A stretch of DNA of 64,000 nucleotides from Robinsoniella peoriensis (GCF_000797495.1 NZ_JTGN01000012.1:1-64000), one strand, 5' to 3'. Shown: positions 1-8,935, numbered from the stretch's first letter. Numbers and translations are program-made. The notes: generated from the letters alone by a model not told the origin.

Positions 1-511
1 GCCGTAGTTTTTTTGACCTTTCCTGTAGTGCCTGCCGCGGAGTCATTTGATTGTATCTTGATTTTGTATGTGTGGCATCAACAATAATGGTTTTTGATTT
101 TATGATTTCCTGCTCTAATGCAATCTGGACTGTTTTCGCAATCAGCATATCTAAAAGTGCCATATCTTTTAATCGCAATTTACGAAATTTCGTCAATGAG
201 CTGGGATTAATAACCTCCTCCTCCGGCACCATATCCAGAAAGTATTTAAAAGACATATCATACCTGGAACGCTCTACGACATCAACATCCGATAGATCAT
301 AAATTGCTTTTAACAGCAGATATTTAAACATGCGGATAGGTGGAACTGCATTACGTCCGTTATCAAGACAATATTTATCAATTAACTCTTCATAAATAAA
401 TCCGAAGTTTACGAGTTCTTTTATCTGTCGGAGAAGATTATTCCTGGGAACCACCAATTCATATATTTTCATGTAGGAACTTAATACTAATTTTTGTTGT
501 TGATCTACCAT
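1..511 (-). CDS. IS1182 family transposase, N-terminal 170 residues (3' end outside window)
   Basis: The reading frame opens at an ATG at 511 behind an AGGCGG SD (519-524) and is still open at base 1, so the gene continues outside the window. The visible protein has the DUF772-type N-terminal domain of IS1182/IS5-like transposases, with the conserved segments PPIRMFKYLLLKAIYDLSD and NPSSLTKFRKLR. The start of the DDE nuclease core follows, with the first catalytic Asp in TIIVDAT (D145). It would cut and move its own element. No frameshift is seen in the visible part, so the element may be intact. It neighbours the 3' end of an ABC exporter operon and is the only clear transposase in the window. 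Confidence 0.85.
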   Translation of the reverse strand, partial: MVDQQQKLVLSSYMKIYELVVPRNNLLRQIKELVNFGFIYEELIDKYCLDNGRNAVPPIRMFKYLLLKAIYDLSDVDVVERSRYDMSFKYFLDMVPEEEVINPSSLTKFRKLRLKDMALLDMLIAKTVQIALEQEIIKSKTIIVDATHTKSRYNQMTPRQALQERSKKLR

Positions 512-584
512 AAAAACACCGCCTTTATTTGATACATACATTATATCAAAAATAGACGGTAATATCTACTTTTTCAGTGGCCTC
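1..584 (-). mobile_element. IS1182-type insertion sequence, one end (runs off the window)
   Basis: The transposase gene at 1-511 plus its upstream flank look like the left part of an IS1182-family element. An extended -10 (TG-A-TATAAT, minus strand, 540-545) sits ahead of the gene. The outer boundary near 571-584 is a guess from the sequence change there; no terminal inverted repeat can be verified because the other end is outside the window. Confidence 0.6.
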
Positions 585-645
585 GAGAAACCAGCTTTGT
601 GGCGACAACCTGCATCCCGGAAAGAGAAGGGGGCGCACTACACCT

Positions 646-707
646 ATCTACAAAGCGTCCCCTTAATCAGCTAAACCCAAATTCAAGATAAAATTGTTCG
701 CTGTAGT
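646..707. repeat. Dispersed ~61-bp repeat, copy A
   Basis: This segment matches 25832-25892 in the same orientation over about 61 bp with roughly 85% identity and small indels. Shared blocks include ATCTACAAAGCGTCCC, CAGCTAAA, AAGATAAAAT and CTGTAGT. It lies immediately 3' of the ABC permease gene. Origin unknown; most likely a decayed mobile-element remnant. In one minus-strand frame both copies give a similar 12-residue stretch ending YLxxGFS, which hints at a coding fragment. Confidence 0.6.
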
Positions 708-708
708 C

Positions 709-2088
709 CTAATACTTCATCGCTTCTAACGCTGATATCTTTACTGCCTTATTCGCGGGATAATAGCCTGCGATAACACCGATCAGAGTGGAGAACAGCA
801 TTGAGAACCCAGCCAGCCACAATGGGATTACCGAGGTCCTGCTGCCTTTTTCCATCAAAAGATTTACCAGGGCATCAAATGAGGTAAATACATAATGCTG
901 GGCAGACATATTCATAATTACGGATACGGTAAAGCTTACCAGTATTCCAATGATTCCTCCCAGGAGTCCGATGATTGCAGCTTCCATAAGGAACATACTT
1001 TTAATGTCGCTGATAAAGCAGCCCAGGGATTTCATTATACCGATTTCCCTGGTTCGCTCGGTAATAGACATAATCATGGTGTTTGCAATTCCAATTGCAG
1101 CAACCAGCAGGGAAATAGCACCCAGGCCGCCCAGCATAAACTGTTTCTGCCTGGCTTCCTTAGCCATAGGTTCCCTTATGCTTTCCATTGAGCTGGTCTG
1201 AAACCCCATGTCTTTAATCGTTTGCTCTACTTTTCCCACTTCTTCAACATTGTCCGTCTGAACCATAACCTGGGTAAATTCCGGCGCTGCTTTTACTTTT
1301 TTATTTTTTGTCAACAGTTTTTGAATTGCCTGAAGGTCTTTCAGCTTCATAATCAATCCTCCGGAGGTCTCTTCTCCTTTTCCAAAGTCCTCTTTCATGA
1401 TCCCGCTGATTTTAAGTACGGCCAGCTCTTTGTACTTTTTAGTTTCTTCTCCTTGCGGACTATCCATATCGGAAGAAGGGGCATTCCCGGATGTCTCCTG
1501 TTCCATTAAAAAACTAATTTCTTCTTTCAGGGGTTCAAAATAAGGCTTCGCCTCGGGATTGGTCCAGTAATCTACCATATTGCTGCCGTCCGGTCTTTTC
1601 GTATCCGCAAACTGATAGGCAAATGCAGACCCTGCCAGAACTTCATAAGGTTTCTTTCCCGGATAATCCCCTTCCTTCAAACGATATCCCAGCTTTTCAA
1701 TTGCGTCCTCCGGCATTCCGATAATACTGATTCCCTGTCCCTGATACCGATGATTTTTCCCGGTGGCAATGAGCGTATTCTCACTGGTTAAACTTACTTT
1801 AGGCGCCGCCAGAACTACGTGTTCTATAGCCTGAAGGCTTTTCACCGCTTTCTCGTCCAGCTTTAATTTCCCTTTTTGATTACCGGGTGTGGGCATCACT
1901 GTAATCATGGTCAGATCTCCCATTTCCGAAAGCATCTTCTCCTGAGACTCTTTCATGCCTATACCAATTGATATCATTATGATAATAGCACAGCAGCCAA
2001 TGACGACCCCCGAAACGGTCAGAAAAGTTCTTCCTTTTCTCCGATAGAGGTTTCTGGCACACATCCGAAGTTTATCATACATTTTCAT
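709..2088 (-). CDS. MacB/FtsX-type ABC transporter permease
   Basis: A 459-residue permease with a first membrane helix at about 20-42, a large extracytoplasmic MacB_PCD-like domain (about 45-315), and three C-terminal helices forming the FtsX domain (about 325-450). The segment ERTREIGIMKSLG is the typical coupling motif of this family. SD GGAGGT at 2098-2103. It follows the CARDB-like protein by 17 bp and the ATPase further upstream, so the three form one operon: ATPase, secreted/anchored partner, permease. MacB-type systems act as mechanotransmitters or exporters of lipoproteins, peptides or antimicrobials. The divergent VanRS-like pair suggests a role in envelope stress or peptide resistance, which is inference. 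Confidence 0.85.
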   Translation of the reverse strand: MKMYDKLRMCARNLYRRKGRTFLTVSGVVIGCCAIIIMISIGIGMKESQEKMLSEMGDLTMITVMPTPGNQKGKLKLDEKAVKSLQAIEHVVLAAPKVSLTSENTLIATGKNHRYQGQGISIIGMPEDAIEKLGYRLKEGDYPGKKPYEVLAGSAFAYQFADTKRPDGSNMVDYWTNPEAKPYFEPLKEEISFLMEQETSGNAPSSDMDSPQGEETKKYKELAVLKISGIMKEDFGKGEETSGGLIMKLKDLQAIQKLLTKNKKVKAAPEFTQVMVQTDNVEEVGKVEQTIKDMGFQTSSMESIREPMAKEARQKQFMLGGLGAISLLVAAIGIANTMIMSITERTREIGIMKSLGCFISDIKSMFLMEAAIIGLLGGIIGILVSFTVSVIMNMSAQHYVFTSFDALVNLLMEKGSRTSVIPLWLAGFSMLFSTLIGVIAGYYPANKAVKISALEAMKY

Positions 2089-2105
2089 TCTATTGAAACC
2101 TCCGT

Positions 2106-3713
2106 TTATTCATCATCATCCTGCTCCTCGAACTCTTCGTACAGAAATGCTTTCTTTCGCTTCCTTTTCTTCACAACCGCAATGACAATGATCAGAATCA
2201 GTATGAGTCCTCCGGCTCCTGCTGCGTAAGAAAGCATATTTGTACCACCTTCCGGTGGAAGTTCCTCTCCCATTGCGGCTTCCTCTCCAAAGTTCATATC
2301 TCCTGCCGGATCTTGCGGCTCCAGCACATTAATGGGTACCGCTATATTTATAGTTCTTGATTTATTTGCAGAATCCTCATATTTAATTTTGACCTGAAGC
2401 TCCTGTTTTCCGATATTCTGGGGAGTTATAAGAAAGTCAATGGTGCCGTTGGAACCGGATTCAAAATTCCCCAGATACTTATAGTTTTCCGTTGTTTCCA
2501 CATCCCCTTCAAGAGAAGCCTCTACATTGTAAACGGCACTTTTGCCTTTATTTACATAGGGAAGACTTAAAGTAGCTTCCGCAAATTGATGCATTTCTTC
2601 CTGGCTCTGGGGCACATTCACCTTGAATCTGTCCGGCTGTATAACCGGAATAGAGAGCTTTTCTGCGGATGTTGCCTGGGTGCGGGTTTTGTCATGCACG
2701 TACTCATACTTAAAACTAATATCCACTTTCGAATTTTCAGGCTTTCCATTTGCCAGTGCTTTGATGGTAACTTCCTTTTCCATTACCCCTCCCGGCCCTA
2801 TTTTATCTATGTAAAAGGAGTTGGATGAATCGGTAATTGCAAGTGCATCCCCCAGTTCCAGAGACATAATCATATTTTCAGCCGCCGTTATGGAACTGGT
2901 ATTCTTTATCTGCAATTTCAAATGAAATTCTTTTCCTGCAGTTACTTTTTTCCCATACTCATATTTGCTTACGATTATATTGGGAACCGGCGTATCGATA
3001 TTTTTTTTATCATCTGACGGAGCCGGCTGCCCGCCAAAAGAATCTCCTGATCCGGATCCTTCCAATGGGTTGAAAACTTCCTGGCTATCATTTGGCTCTT
3101 CTGTTCCCTGTCTTTTTGATACTACCGTGGGAATCATGATTTTTTCCACTTTCTGCTCATGGATCATACCTTCTGTTGTTTGGTAATCGTATTCAAGCGT
3201 TACGGTAATGGTCTGGACTTCAGATTGAATCTCCTCTGCTGTTTTCAGATGCAGTTTACAGCTCTTTTGGCTTTGCGCCCCTACTTTTCCTACGTCCAGC
3301 GAACCGGTAAGTTCCTGGGACAAAAGCCCTTCTCCTGTTTCAACGCTTAATCGGGCATTTTCTATCGGCAGCTCTTTGCTTTTATTTTCCACTATCAGAA
3401 CTGTCTGAAATGATTTTCCCGCTTTGATCGGCTTTTTTATTTCTCTTCTGCTGATCCTGATTACAGGTGGGGAGACTGCAGGAATATTTTCTCCCTTTGT
3501 TTCTTCGGTAACTGGCTCTGTAATCCCTTCTGCAGATGTTTCTGTACTGTTTGCCCCTTCACTGCCTGATGATTCAGCAACCGGCGGCTTCTCAGGCGGA
3601 TTTGCTGCCTCTTTGGCTTCACTTATAATACCGGGATACCCCATGGCAATGCTGATTATCAACCCCCAGATACCGATCTTCTTTAAATATTTCTTTAAAT
3701 TCATTCCCTTCAC
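2106..3713 (-). CDS. Secreted, membrane-anchored CARDB/COG1361-like protein
   Basis: A 535-residue protein with an N-terminal signal peptide (about 1-32), a low-complexity Glu/Ser/Pro segment, three to four repeated beta-sandwich units of about 110-120 residues (each with patterns like 'KxGKSFxTxLxVENKS' and 'VTAGKEFHLKLQIKNTS'), then a C-terminal membrane helix (about 495-518) and a basic/acidic tail. This is the layout of COG1361/CARDB proteins often placed between MacB-like ATPases and permeases in clostridia. The start is taken as GTG at 3713, seven bases after GGAGG. An in-frame ATG nine bases later is too far from the SD. It probably forms the extracellular part of the neighbouring exporter. 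Confidence 0.75.
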   Translation of the reverse strand: MKGMNLKKYLKKIGIWGLIISIAMGYPGIISEAKEAANPPEKPPVAESSGSEGANSTETSAEGITEPVTEETKGENIPAVSPPVIRISRREIKKPIKAGKSFQTVLIVENKSKELPIENARLSVETGEGLLSQELTGSLDVGKVGAQSQKSCKLHLKTAEEIQSEVQTITVTLEYDYQTTEGMIHEQKVEKIMIPTVVSKRQGTEEPNDSQEVFNPLEGSGSGDSFGGQPAPSDDKKNIDTPVPNIIVSKYEYGKKVTAGKEFHLKLQIKNTSSITAAENMIMSLELGDALAITDSSNSFYIDKIGPGGVMEKEVTIKALANGKPENSKVDISFKYEYVHDKTRTQATSAEKLSIPVIQPDRFKVNVPQSQEEMHQFAEATLSLPYVNKGKSAVYNVEASLEGDVETTENYKYLGNFESGSNGTIDFLITPQNIGKQELQVKIKYEDSANKSRTINIAVPINVLEPQDPAGDMNFGEEAAMGEELPPEGGTNMLSYAAGAGGLILILIIVIAVVKKRKRKKAFLYEEFEEQDDDE

Positions 3714-3774
3714 CTTTTAACCTCCTGATTATTTTCTCATAATTAATCTTTGTATTACTTTTAGTCACGTTTTC

Positions 3775-4488
3775 TTAAGCATTTTTAATACCGGGGTCTT
3801 TCTGAACAGCCGTATCTTTCACAATATCCCCATCGATTAAAGTTACTATACGGTCAGCATACTTTGCCATTTCCGGGTCATGGGTGACCAGTACAATTGT
3901 CTGATTGTATTTATGAGCCATACCGACAATCATGTTCATTACCTCTGCCGTTGTTTTGGTATCCAGATTTCCAGTTGGTTCATCTGCAAATATTACTTCC
4001 GGATGGGTAACAAACGCCCTGGCTATCCCCACACGCTGCTGCTGGCCTCCGGACATCTGTGAGGGATAATGCGCACCTCTTTTGCCCAGACCAACCTTAT
4101 TCAACAGCTGCATTGCCCTGTGCATCCGTTTATCCATCTCTACCCCGCGGAACACCAGGGGCAGAGCTACATTTTCAAGTGCCGTTAAATTAGGCAGTAA
4201 ATTATACGCCTGAAAAATAAATCCAATATGCAGCTGACGAAACGCAGCCATGTTTTTTTCACTTAGCTTCGTGATCGAAGTATTTTTAATAAAAATTTCG
4301 CCTTTTGTGGGTTTTTCAAATCCTGCAAGATGATTCAGCAGTGTACTTTTTCCAGAACCGGAAGTACCAAAAATACAGCAAATTTCCCCTTTATGAATAG
4401 AGAGGTTAATTTTTTTAAGAGCGACTACCTTTTCATTTCCTACGATATATTGTTTACGGATATTTGATACTCTGATAATTTCTTCCAT
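3775..4488 (-). CDS. ABC transporter ATPase, LolD/MacB type
   Basis: A 237-residue ATPase with Walker A GTSGSGKST (41-49), Q-loop FQAYNLLPNLTALENV, signature MSGGQQQR, Walker B VIFADEP and the H-loop VTHD. These place it in the LolD/MacB/FtsE group. It is the first gene of the operon with the CARDB-like protein and permease and should energise that permease. The SD is modest (AGGAC). A short hairpin with two other copies in this window lies between a much stronger SD-like AAGGAGGAGG and this start codon. Confidence 0.9.
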   Translation of the reverse strand: MEEIIRVSNIRKQYIVGNEKVVALKKINLSIHKGEICCIFGTSGSGKSTLLNHLAGFEKPTKGEIFIKNTSITKLSEKNMAAFRQLHIGFIFQAYNLLPNLTALENVALPLVFRGVEMDKRMHRAMQLLNKVGLGKRGAHYPSQMSGGQQQRVGIARAFVTHPEVIFADEPTGNLDTKTTAEVMNMIVGMAHKYNQTIVLVTHDPEMAKYADRIVTLIDGDIVKDTAVQKDPGIKNA

Positions 4489-4501
4489 TTTGTCCTGCGC
4501 C

Positions 4502-4528
4502 TATTACAGGCTTACCTGCAATACTGCC
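4502..4528 (-). repeat. Hairpin repeat H3, copy 1
   Basis: Read on the minus strand this is GGCAG followed by a 10-bp stem with a 2-base loop (4502-4523). It lies 14 bp ahead of the ABC ATPase start. Two stem pairs are G-U wobbles here where copy 3 (58899-58925) has Watson-Crick pairs, so the hairpin is kept while the sequence drifts. Confidence 0.7.
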
Positions 4529-4652
4529 GCTTCCTCCTCCTTATTACTGTTCAGAAACCAGAATAACAGGAAAATTTTAAAAAATAACAGCAGATTTAGT
4601 GAAGAAATATGAAGATTAAAAAGATAAGATACTCCCAGATCCGATTTCATGG

Positions 4653-4658
4653 TACAAT
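4653..4658 (+). promoter_or_regulatory. Probable extended -10 for the VanR-like gene
   Basis: TGGTACAAT carries a TACAAT -10 with a TG one base upstream. No good -35 is visible, which fits an extended -10 or an activated promoter. The start codon follows 59 bp downstream after AGGAGG. Confidence 0.4.
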
Positions 4659-4716
4659 AATATTACTTCGGGTATCTGTTTATATGAACGGTATCCTGTA
4701 ACAGAGGAGGTAATAC

Positions 4717-5412
4717 ATGAACAAGTTGCAAAAAATTATGATTGCAGACGATGATGCTGAAATCCGGGAAGTAATCCGTATTTTATTAGAAGGGGAAGGA
4801 TATCAGGTTATTGAAGCGGCAAATGGGAAAGAAGCCATAGAGATGATGGAAAGTTCCATTGTTTTGATTATATTAGACGTAATGATGCCCGGATGTTCCG
4901 GGATTATCGCCTGTAATGAAATCCGCAAAGAACATATGGTTCCTATTTTATTTCTGACCGCTAAGTCAAAAGAAGAAGATATTGTGATCGGTTTTTCTGC
5001 AGGCGCTGATGATTATCTTGTAAAACCATTTTCTTACACTGAGCTGCTCTCCAGAGTAAAGGCATTAATCCGCAGATACTGCATCTACATGGGACAGGAT
5101 ACCAAAAGCCTGGGACATATTTATCTCCAGGATATAGAAATCGATATGGATGCTCAGCGAGTGACAAAATCCGGAAAGGAAATTACATTGACGGATCTGG
5201 AATATCAGATTCTGGCACTCCTTGCTACTCATCGGAAAAAGATTTTTTCCGCTCAGAATATATATGAAAGCGTATGGAAGGAGCCTTATTATTCCTTTTC
5301 CAGCAATACGGTCGCCGTCCATATCCGAAACCTGAGAAAGAAACTGGAAGATGATATACAGAATCCGCACTATATACAAAACGTTTGGGGAAGGGGTTAT
5401 CGCATTGTCTAA
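4717..5412 (+). CDS. OmpR/VanR-family response regulator
   Basis: A 231-residue regulator with a receiver domain (1-120; acidic pair at D11/D12, phosphoacceptor D54 in IILDVMMPG, K in YLVKPF) and a C-terminal winged-helix DNA-binding domain (about 130-230, ending HIRNLRKKLE...GRGYRIV). SD AGGAGG six bases ahead of the ATG. The 3' end overlaps the kinase start by 8 bp. It is divergent from the ABC exporter operon, the common arrangement when a two-component system controls an adjacent exporter. The direct target is inferred. Confidence 0.9.
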   Translation: MNKLQKIMIADDDAEIREVIRILLEGEGYQVIEAANGKEAIEMMESSIVLIILDVMMPGCSGIIACNEIRKEHMVPILFLTAKSKEEDIVIGFSAGADDYLVKPFSYTELLSRVKALIRRYCIYMGQDTKSLGHIYLQDIEIDMDAQRVTKSGKEITLTDLEYQILALLATHRKKIFSAQNIYESVWKEPYYSFSSNTVAVHIRNLRKKLEDDIQNPHYIQNVWGRGYRIV

Positions 5413-6793
5413 AATCAAGAATATTTTTTCTAAGAAATTAGCCAGAGAGCTGGTGCTCGCTGTTACCGTTTCTTTGCTGATCGCCTACCTGGCATACGAA
5501 CCGCTTTCTGGATTTGGATATTATCTGCTGGATAAAACACTTATGTCTCCCTCCTATGTAAAACGTACAGAAGAAGATTTCGTCCAGAAACTGCAGAGTT
5601 TTATTGATGAAAATGAGATTACATCCAAAGAAATTTCTCAGATACACAAATGGATGAAAGAACAGGGTAATACTTCTATATCTTTTTACTATAAAGATTA
5701 TGAAATATTCAATTCTGATTTTGGTGCGGTTCCTCCGGAAGGAGACAGTCTGGAAAATTATTTTAACCAGTATATTAAAAACAATTTTACAGAACCGGTA
5801 CAGGAACAGGGGGATATTCCCATGTATCAAATAACTTTTTCGGACCATATCACGCTGGATACCCAGGTTTTTTGCTACTTTTATGTGAAGTATTATGTGG
5901 TGCTGTACTATGCCTGCCTCTTTCTCTGCTTTTTGATTTTCCTGCTGCTTTTCTTATTTTTCATCCACAGGAAAATCCAATATATTAACAAACTCGCAGA
6001 AGATCTTGAAATCTTAGAAGGTGGGGATCTGAATTATAAAGTCCGGGAAAACGGCTGTGACGAGCTCTACCGCCTGGCGGTGGGCATCAATCAGATGCGG
6101 AAGTCTATTATCGAGCGGGATGAAAATGAACAGGCTGTAAAAGAAGCACACCAAAAGCTGATTACCGCCATGTCCCATGATCTGCGCACTCCCCTGACCT
6201 CCCTGATCGGATATGTGGAATTGCTGATTCTGGGCAGATACCAAAACCAGGACCAGCTGCACAACTTTTTAGGGCATATTAAAAATAAAGCCTATAAGAT
6301 TAAGCAATTATCAGATAAATTATTTGAATACTTTCTGGTATCCGAACGAGGGGAAGAAGCATATCAAAAAGAACTGATCCCTACGATCAATTTGATTACC
6401 GGTCTGTCAGATGATCAGTTATTTACACTGGAAAGTGAAGGTTTTGAAATTGAATCCCAGTTTGATCTGGATTCCCTGAAGAGCAACTGCTATCTGGACA
6501 TTGAATATGTACAGAGAACCCTGGATAACATTTTATCCAATATTCATAAGTATGCCGATGCCAGCTACCCGCTGCATGTTATTTCCAGAGAAATAGACGG
6601 ATACTTTGTACTTGAATTTCATAATAGAATTGAGGAAGATCTGTCCGCACACGAAAGTACCGGAATCGGTATTAAGACATGTGAGCGGATTATGCACATT
6701 CACGGAGGATATTTTGAATGCTACAAAGACGGGATCTGGTTTATCAGCAGAATTAAAATGCCTGTAGTTTCTAAAAGCACTTCATCCGAATAA
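5405..6793 (+). CDS. VanS-like sensor histidine kinase
   Basis: Start chosen at TTG 5405, eight bases after AAGGGG and overlapping the regulator stop. The longer frame from 5351 would run through the regulator's coding sequence. The 462-residue protein has membrane helices at about 12-37 and 162-188, an extracytoplasmic loop of about 120 residues, HAMP, and HisKA with the phosphoacceptor in MSHDLRTPLTSL (H258). The ATP-binding domain has an N box (DNILSNIHKYAD). The ATPase part is compact: the segment before STGIGIKTCERIM reads FVLEFHN and lacks the usual DxGxG, as in some VanS-like kinases. It should sense an envelope signal and phosphorylate the VanR-like partner. Confidence 0.85.
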   Translation: MSKIKNIFSKKLARELVLAVTVSLLIAYLAYEPLSGFGYYLLDKTLMSPSYVKRTEEDFVQKLQSFIDENEITSKEISQIHKWMKEQGNTSISFYYKDYEIFNSDFGAVPPEGDSLENYFNQYIKNNFTEPVQEQGDIPMYQITFSDHITLDTQVFCYFYVKYYVVLYYACLFLCFLIFLLLFLFFIHRKIQYINKLAEDLEILEGGDLNYKVRENGCDELYRLAVGINQMRKSIIERDENEQAVKEAHQKLITAMSHDLRTPLTSLIGYVELLILGRYQNQDQLHNFLGHIKNKAYKIKQLSDKLFEYFLVSERGEEAYQKELIPTINLITGLSDDQLFTLESEGFEIESQFDLDSLKSNCYLDIEYVQRTLDNILSNIHKYADASYPLHVISREIDGYFVLEFHNRIEEDLSAHESTGIGIKTCERIMHIHGGYFECYKDGIWFISRIKMPVVSKSTSSE

Positions 6794-6799
6794 ACAAAA

Positions 6800-6860
6800 C
6801 AGAACACCCCTGCATTTTTACGCGCCATATGCGGCACCAAAATCCAGCAGGGGTGTTCTG
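6800..6860. terminator. Hairpin terminator between convergent genes
   Basis: A perfect 14-bp inverted repeat (6800-6813 with 6847-6860, CAGAACACCCCTGC) lies between the kinase stop and the TIGR04076 stop. Reading the minus strand it is followed by TTTTGTTTATT, so it should end the TIGR04076 transcript and may work in both directions. The loop is 33 nt. Confidence 0.75.
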
Positions 6861-6869
6861 AACTAAAAA

Positions 6870-7217
6870 TCAATCGTAAAATTTCCCTTTATAAAAATTC
6901 TCATTTCCAAGTTTCTTTGCGGTCAGCCGGAACATAACGCAGCCATCTGGACAAACAATATCCTTGCTGTATTTATCATTACCGCCGATGTTCTCTAAAT
7001 CTCCGCCGCTTCTGACAGCTTCCATGATTGGATATAACATCATCATTACTTTTGAACAAATTCCCTGTCCATCCGCATTTACAGGGCATCCATAGGTACA
7101 GGTATATTTATCTCCTATTTCCTCGCCATTTCGGCAATACCGCTCTGTATGGTCGCTGCGTAGAAATCCTGTTACCTCAATCTCAAATTCGTATTCTTCA
7201 TCATACCATTTTTTCAT
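6870..7217 (-). CDS. TIGR04076 family protein
   Basis: A 115-residue soluble protein of the TIGR04076 family, recognised by the C-terminal CPDGC motif and the internal YGCPVNADGQGICSKVMM segment. Conserved cysteines (four to five) suggest metal or redox chemistry, but no biochemical function is established. SD GAAAGGGT ahead of the ATG. It is a single gene between convergent units, with its own terminator at 6800-6860. Confidence 0.75.
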   Translation of the reverse strand: MKKWYDEEYEFEIEVTGFLRSDHTERYCRNGEEIGDKYTCTYGCPVNADGQGICSKVMMMLYPIMEAVRSGGDLENIGGNDKYSKDIVCPDGCVMFRLTAKKLGNENFYKGKFYD

Positions 7218-7282
7218 TTATAGACCCTTTCTATTTTTAATTATACTGCCTGATAGACAGTGATATTGCTGCATAGCAGAAA

Positions 7283-7311
7283 TGCACCGTATTCTGCTAA
7301 AATACGATGCA
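7283..7311 (-). terminator. Terminator-like hairpin after rsfS
   Basis: An 11-bp stem with one mismatch (7283-7293 with 7301-7311; TGCACCGTATT) lies 15 bp beyond the rsfS stop on the minus strand. The T-rich tail is weak. Confidence 0.45.
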
Positions 7312-7325
7312 CAGCCATTCTATTA

Positions 7326-7679
7326 TTATAATTCTTCTACTGAAATGCTCTTGCCATCTCTCCAGATTCTCTCCAGATCGTAGAATAAACGATTTTCCGA
7401 ATCAAATACATGAATGATAATATCACCATAATCCAGCAGAATCCAGTTTGCTGTCTGGTAACCCTCTACCTGCTTTGCCTGATATCCTGCTTTGCCCAGG
7501 GCTTCTTCTACGTTATCTACTAACGCCTGCACCTGATTTTTATTAGTTCCGCTGGTAATGATAAAATAATCAGCCAATACGGATACTTCTTCAATATTGA
7601 TGACCTTCAAATCCTCTGCCTTTTTTTCTTCTAAAGCAGCACATGCGATTTTAGCCATTTGTTTTGACTTATTTTCCAA
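7326..7679 (-). CDS. rsfS: Ribosome silencing factor RsfS
   Basis: A 117-residue RsfS/Iojap protein. These bind L14 on the 50S subunit and block subunit joining when nutrients are scarce. Family signatures VLADYFIITSGTN and the C-terminal WILLDYGDIIIHVF are present. The start is TTG at 7679, eight bases after GGAGGG; no in-frame ATG fits better. One base separates it from the yqeK stop, so translation is probably coupled. It is the last gene of the obg-yhbY-nadD-yqeK-rsfS run. Confidence 0.93.
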   Translation of the reverse strand: MENKSKQMAKIACAALEEKKAEDLKVINIEEVSVLADYFIITSGTNKNQVQALVDNVEEALGKAGYQAKQVEGYQTANWILLDYGDIIIHVFDSENRLFYDLERIWRDGKSISVEEL

Positions 7680-7680
7680 A

Positions 7681-8289
7681 TTATTTTCCCTCCTGTCTCA
7701 TTATTTGCTTTTCTCTGTTAACTTCTTTATAATACTCAAAAGCTCTCTCAGTCATTGGGTCCAGTACATTTTTTGTAGACCTCAGATACGAAAGGGTGTC
7801 CCGTAAAATGATATACAGAGCTTCATCAATGTCAGAAAATGCCATTTTCCTTGTCAATTCCAGATTCTGGGCTTTGTAACGCCACGGCTCTATATAATCC
7901 GCTATATAGACGATTTTCTCCAAAAGAGACATGCCTGGCCTTCCTGTGGTATGATATGCAATGGCATTTAAAATATCCGGGTCTGTAATCTTATACTTTT
8001 CTTGCGCGATCTGTGCTCCTGCTTTTGCATGAAGTAAATATGGATTTTCCCGTTCTGCATCCGATATGGGAATCCTGTTCTTTTCGCAGATACTGATTTT
8101 TTTCTCGTTGGGAATACATTTCGCACAATCGTGCAGCAATCCGGCTGCCTGTGCTTTTCTCACATCCTCCCCATAACGCATTGCCAGTGCGGCACTGGTG
8201 TACATAACGCCCTGGGTATGGGTAAAACGATCTTCATCCAGATATTTTTTCAGCTTATCCTGCATTTTTAAAATATTGAATTCACTCAT
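7681..8289 (-). CDS. yqeK: YqeK HD-domain Ap4A hydrolase
   Basis: A 202-residue HD-superfamily phosphohydrolase. The metal ligands are visible in RFTHTQGV and LLHDCAK, with a further His in AYHTTG. YqeK proteins cleave diadenosine tetraphosphate symmetrically to ADP. The start is ATG at 8289, which overlaps the nadD stop in ATGAGTGA. The longer frame (8325) would overlap nadD by 44 bp and has no better signal. The nadD-yqeK-rsfS order is widely conserved in Firmicutes. Confidence 0.9.
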   Translation of the reverse strand: MSEFNILKMQDKLKKYLDEDRFTHTQGVMYTSAALAMRYGEDVRKAQAAGLLHDCAKCIPNEKKISICEKNRIPISDAERENPYLLHAKAGAQIAQEKYKITDPDILNAIAYHTTGRPGMSLLEKIVYIADYIEPWRYKAQNLELTRKMAFSDIDEALYIILRDTLSYLRSTKNVLDPMTERAFEYYKEVNREKQIMRQEGK

Positions 8290-8917
8290 TTTCTTCACAC
8301 TCCTGATACATGCAATGCTCTTCAATATATTGTATTACTTCGTCAGGAACATAATACTTAATTGATTTGCCCCTGCAGATCCAGTTTCGGATCGTACCGG
8401 ATGAAATATCAATATTTGGAGTATCCAGCTTTTCTATTTTAGCTTGAAAGAGCTCTTTTAAATAATCAATCTGGCGGTTTAATTTCTCCGGTTTCACATG
8501 GTCTCTTACCGCTACTACAAGGGTACAGAGGCGGCAGATATCTTCCGGCTCTTTCCATGTTTCAAAAGTAAACAGGGAATCGGCTCCCATAATAAAGTAA
8601 TAATCTGTATCCGGGTTCTCCTTCACCAGACGGCTAAGCGTCTCCCTGGTATAGGTATAACCCTCGTCATGTGTCTCTGCCATAGAAAGTTCAAAATGCG
8701 GATTACTGCTGACTGCCTGGGAAACCATTGCCACCCGCTGTGCTGTTGTCGCACGCCCCTGGCGCTCCTGCTTGTGAGGAGGATTGCCGGAGGGCATAAA
8801 CAGCACATAATCCAGGTCAAACTGCAGATATGCGTTTTCTCCCAGAATCAGATGTCCGATATGGATCGGGTCAAAAGTTCCGCCCATGATACCAACTTTT
8901 TTACGTCGCTGCTTCAT
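8282..8917 (-). CDS. nadD: Nicotinate-nucleotide adenylyltransferase
   Basis: A 211-residue nucleotidyltransferase making deamido-NAD from nicotinate mononucleotide and ATP. The N-terminal GGTFDPIHIGHL contains the (T/H)xGH-type motif, and the C-terminal ISSGTIRNWICRGKSI matches the ISST(x)IR signature. SD GGGGAA. It overlaps yqeK by 8 bp and follows yhbY by 18 bp. Confidence 0.95.
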   Translation of the reverse strand: MKQRRKKVGIMGGTFDPIHIGHLILGENAYLQFDLDYVLFMPSGNPPHKQERQGRATTAQRVAMVSQAVSSNPHFELSMAETHDEGYTYTRETLSRLVKENPDTDYYFIMGADSLFTFETWKEPEDICRLCTLVVAVRDHVKPEKLNRQIDYLKELFQAKIEKLDTPNIDISSGTIRNWICRGKSIKYYVPDEVIQYIEEHCMYQECEENE

Positions 8918-8935
8918 TCTTTGAATTCCCCGCTT

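Noticed and set aside
585..600. A 16-base segment also found inverted at 55175-55190
   Set aside because: About one such match is expected by chance in 64 kb; flanks do not extend the similarity.
895..1201. Plus-strand ORFs inside the ABC permease gene, and the many similar ones opposite other genes
   Set aside because: They are mirror images of the well-supported minus-strand genes and lack SDs and protein-like composition.
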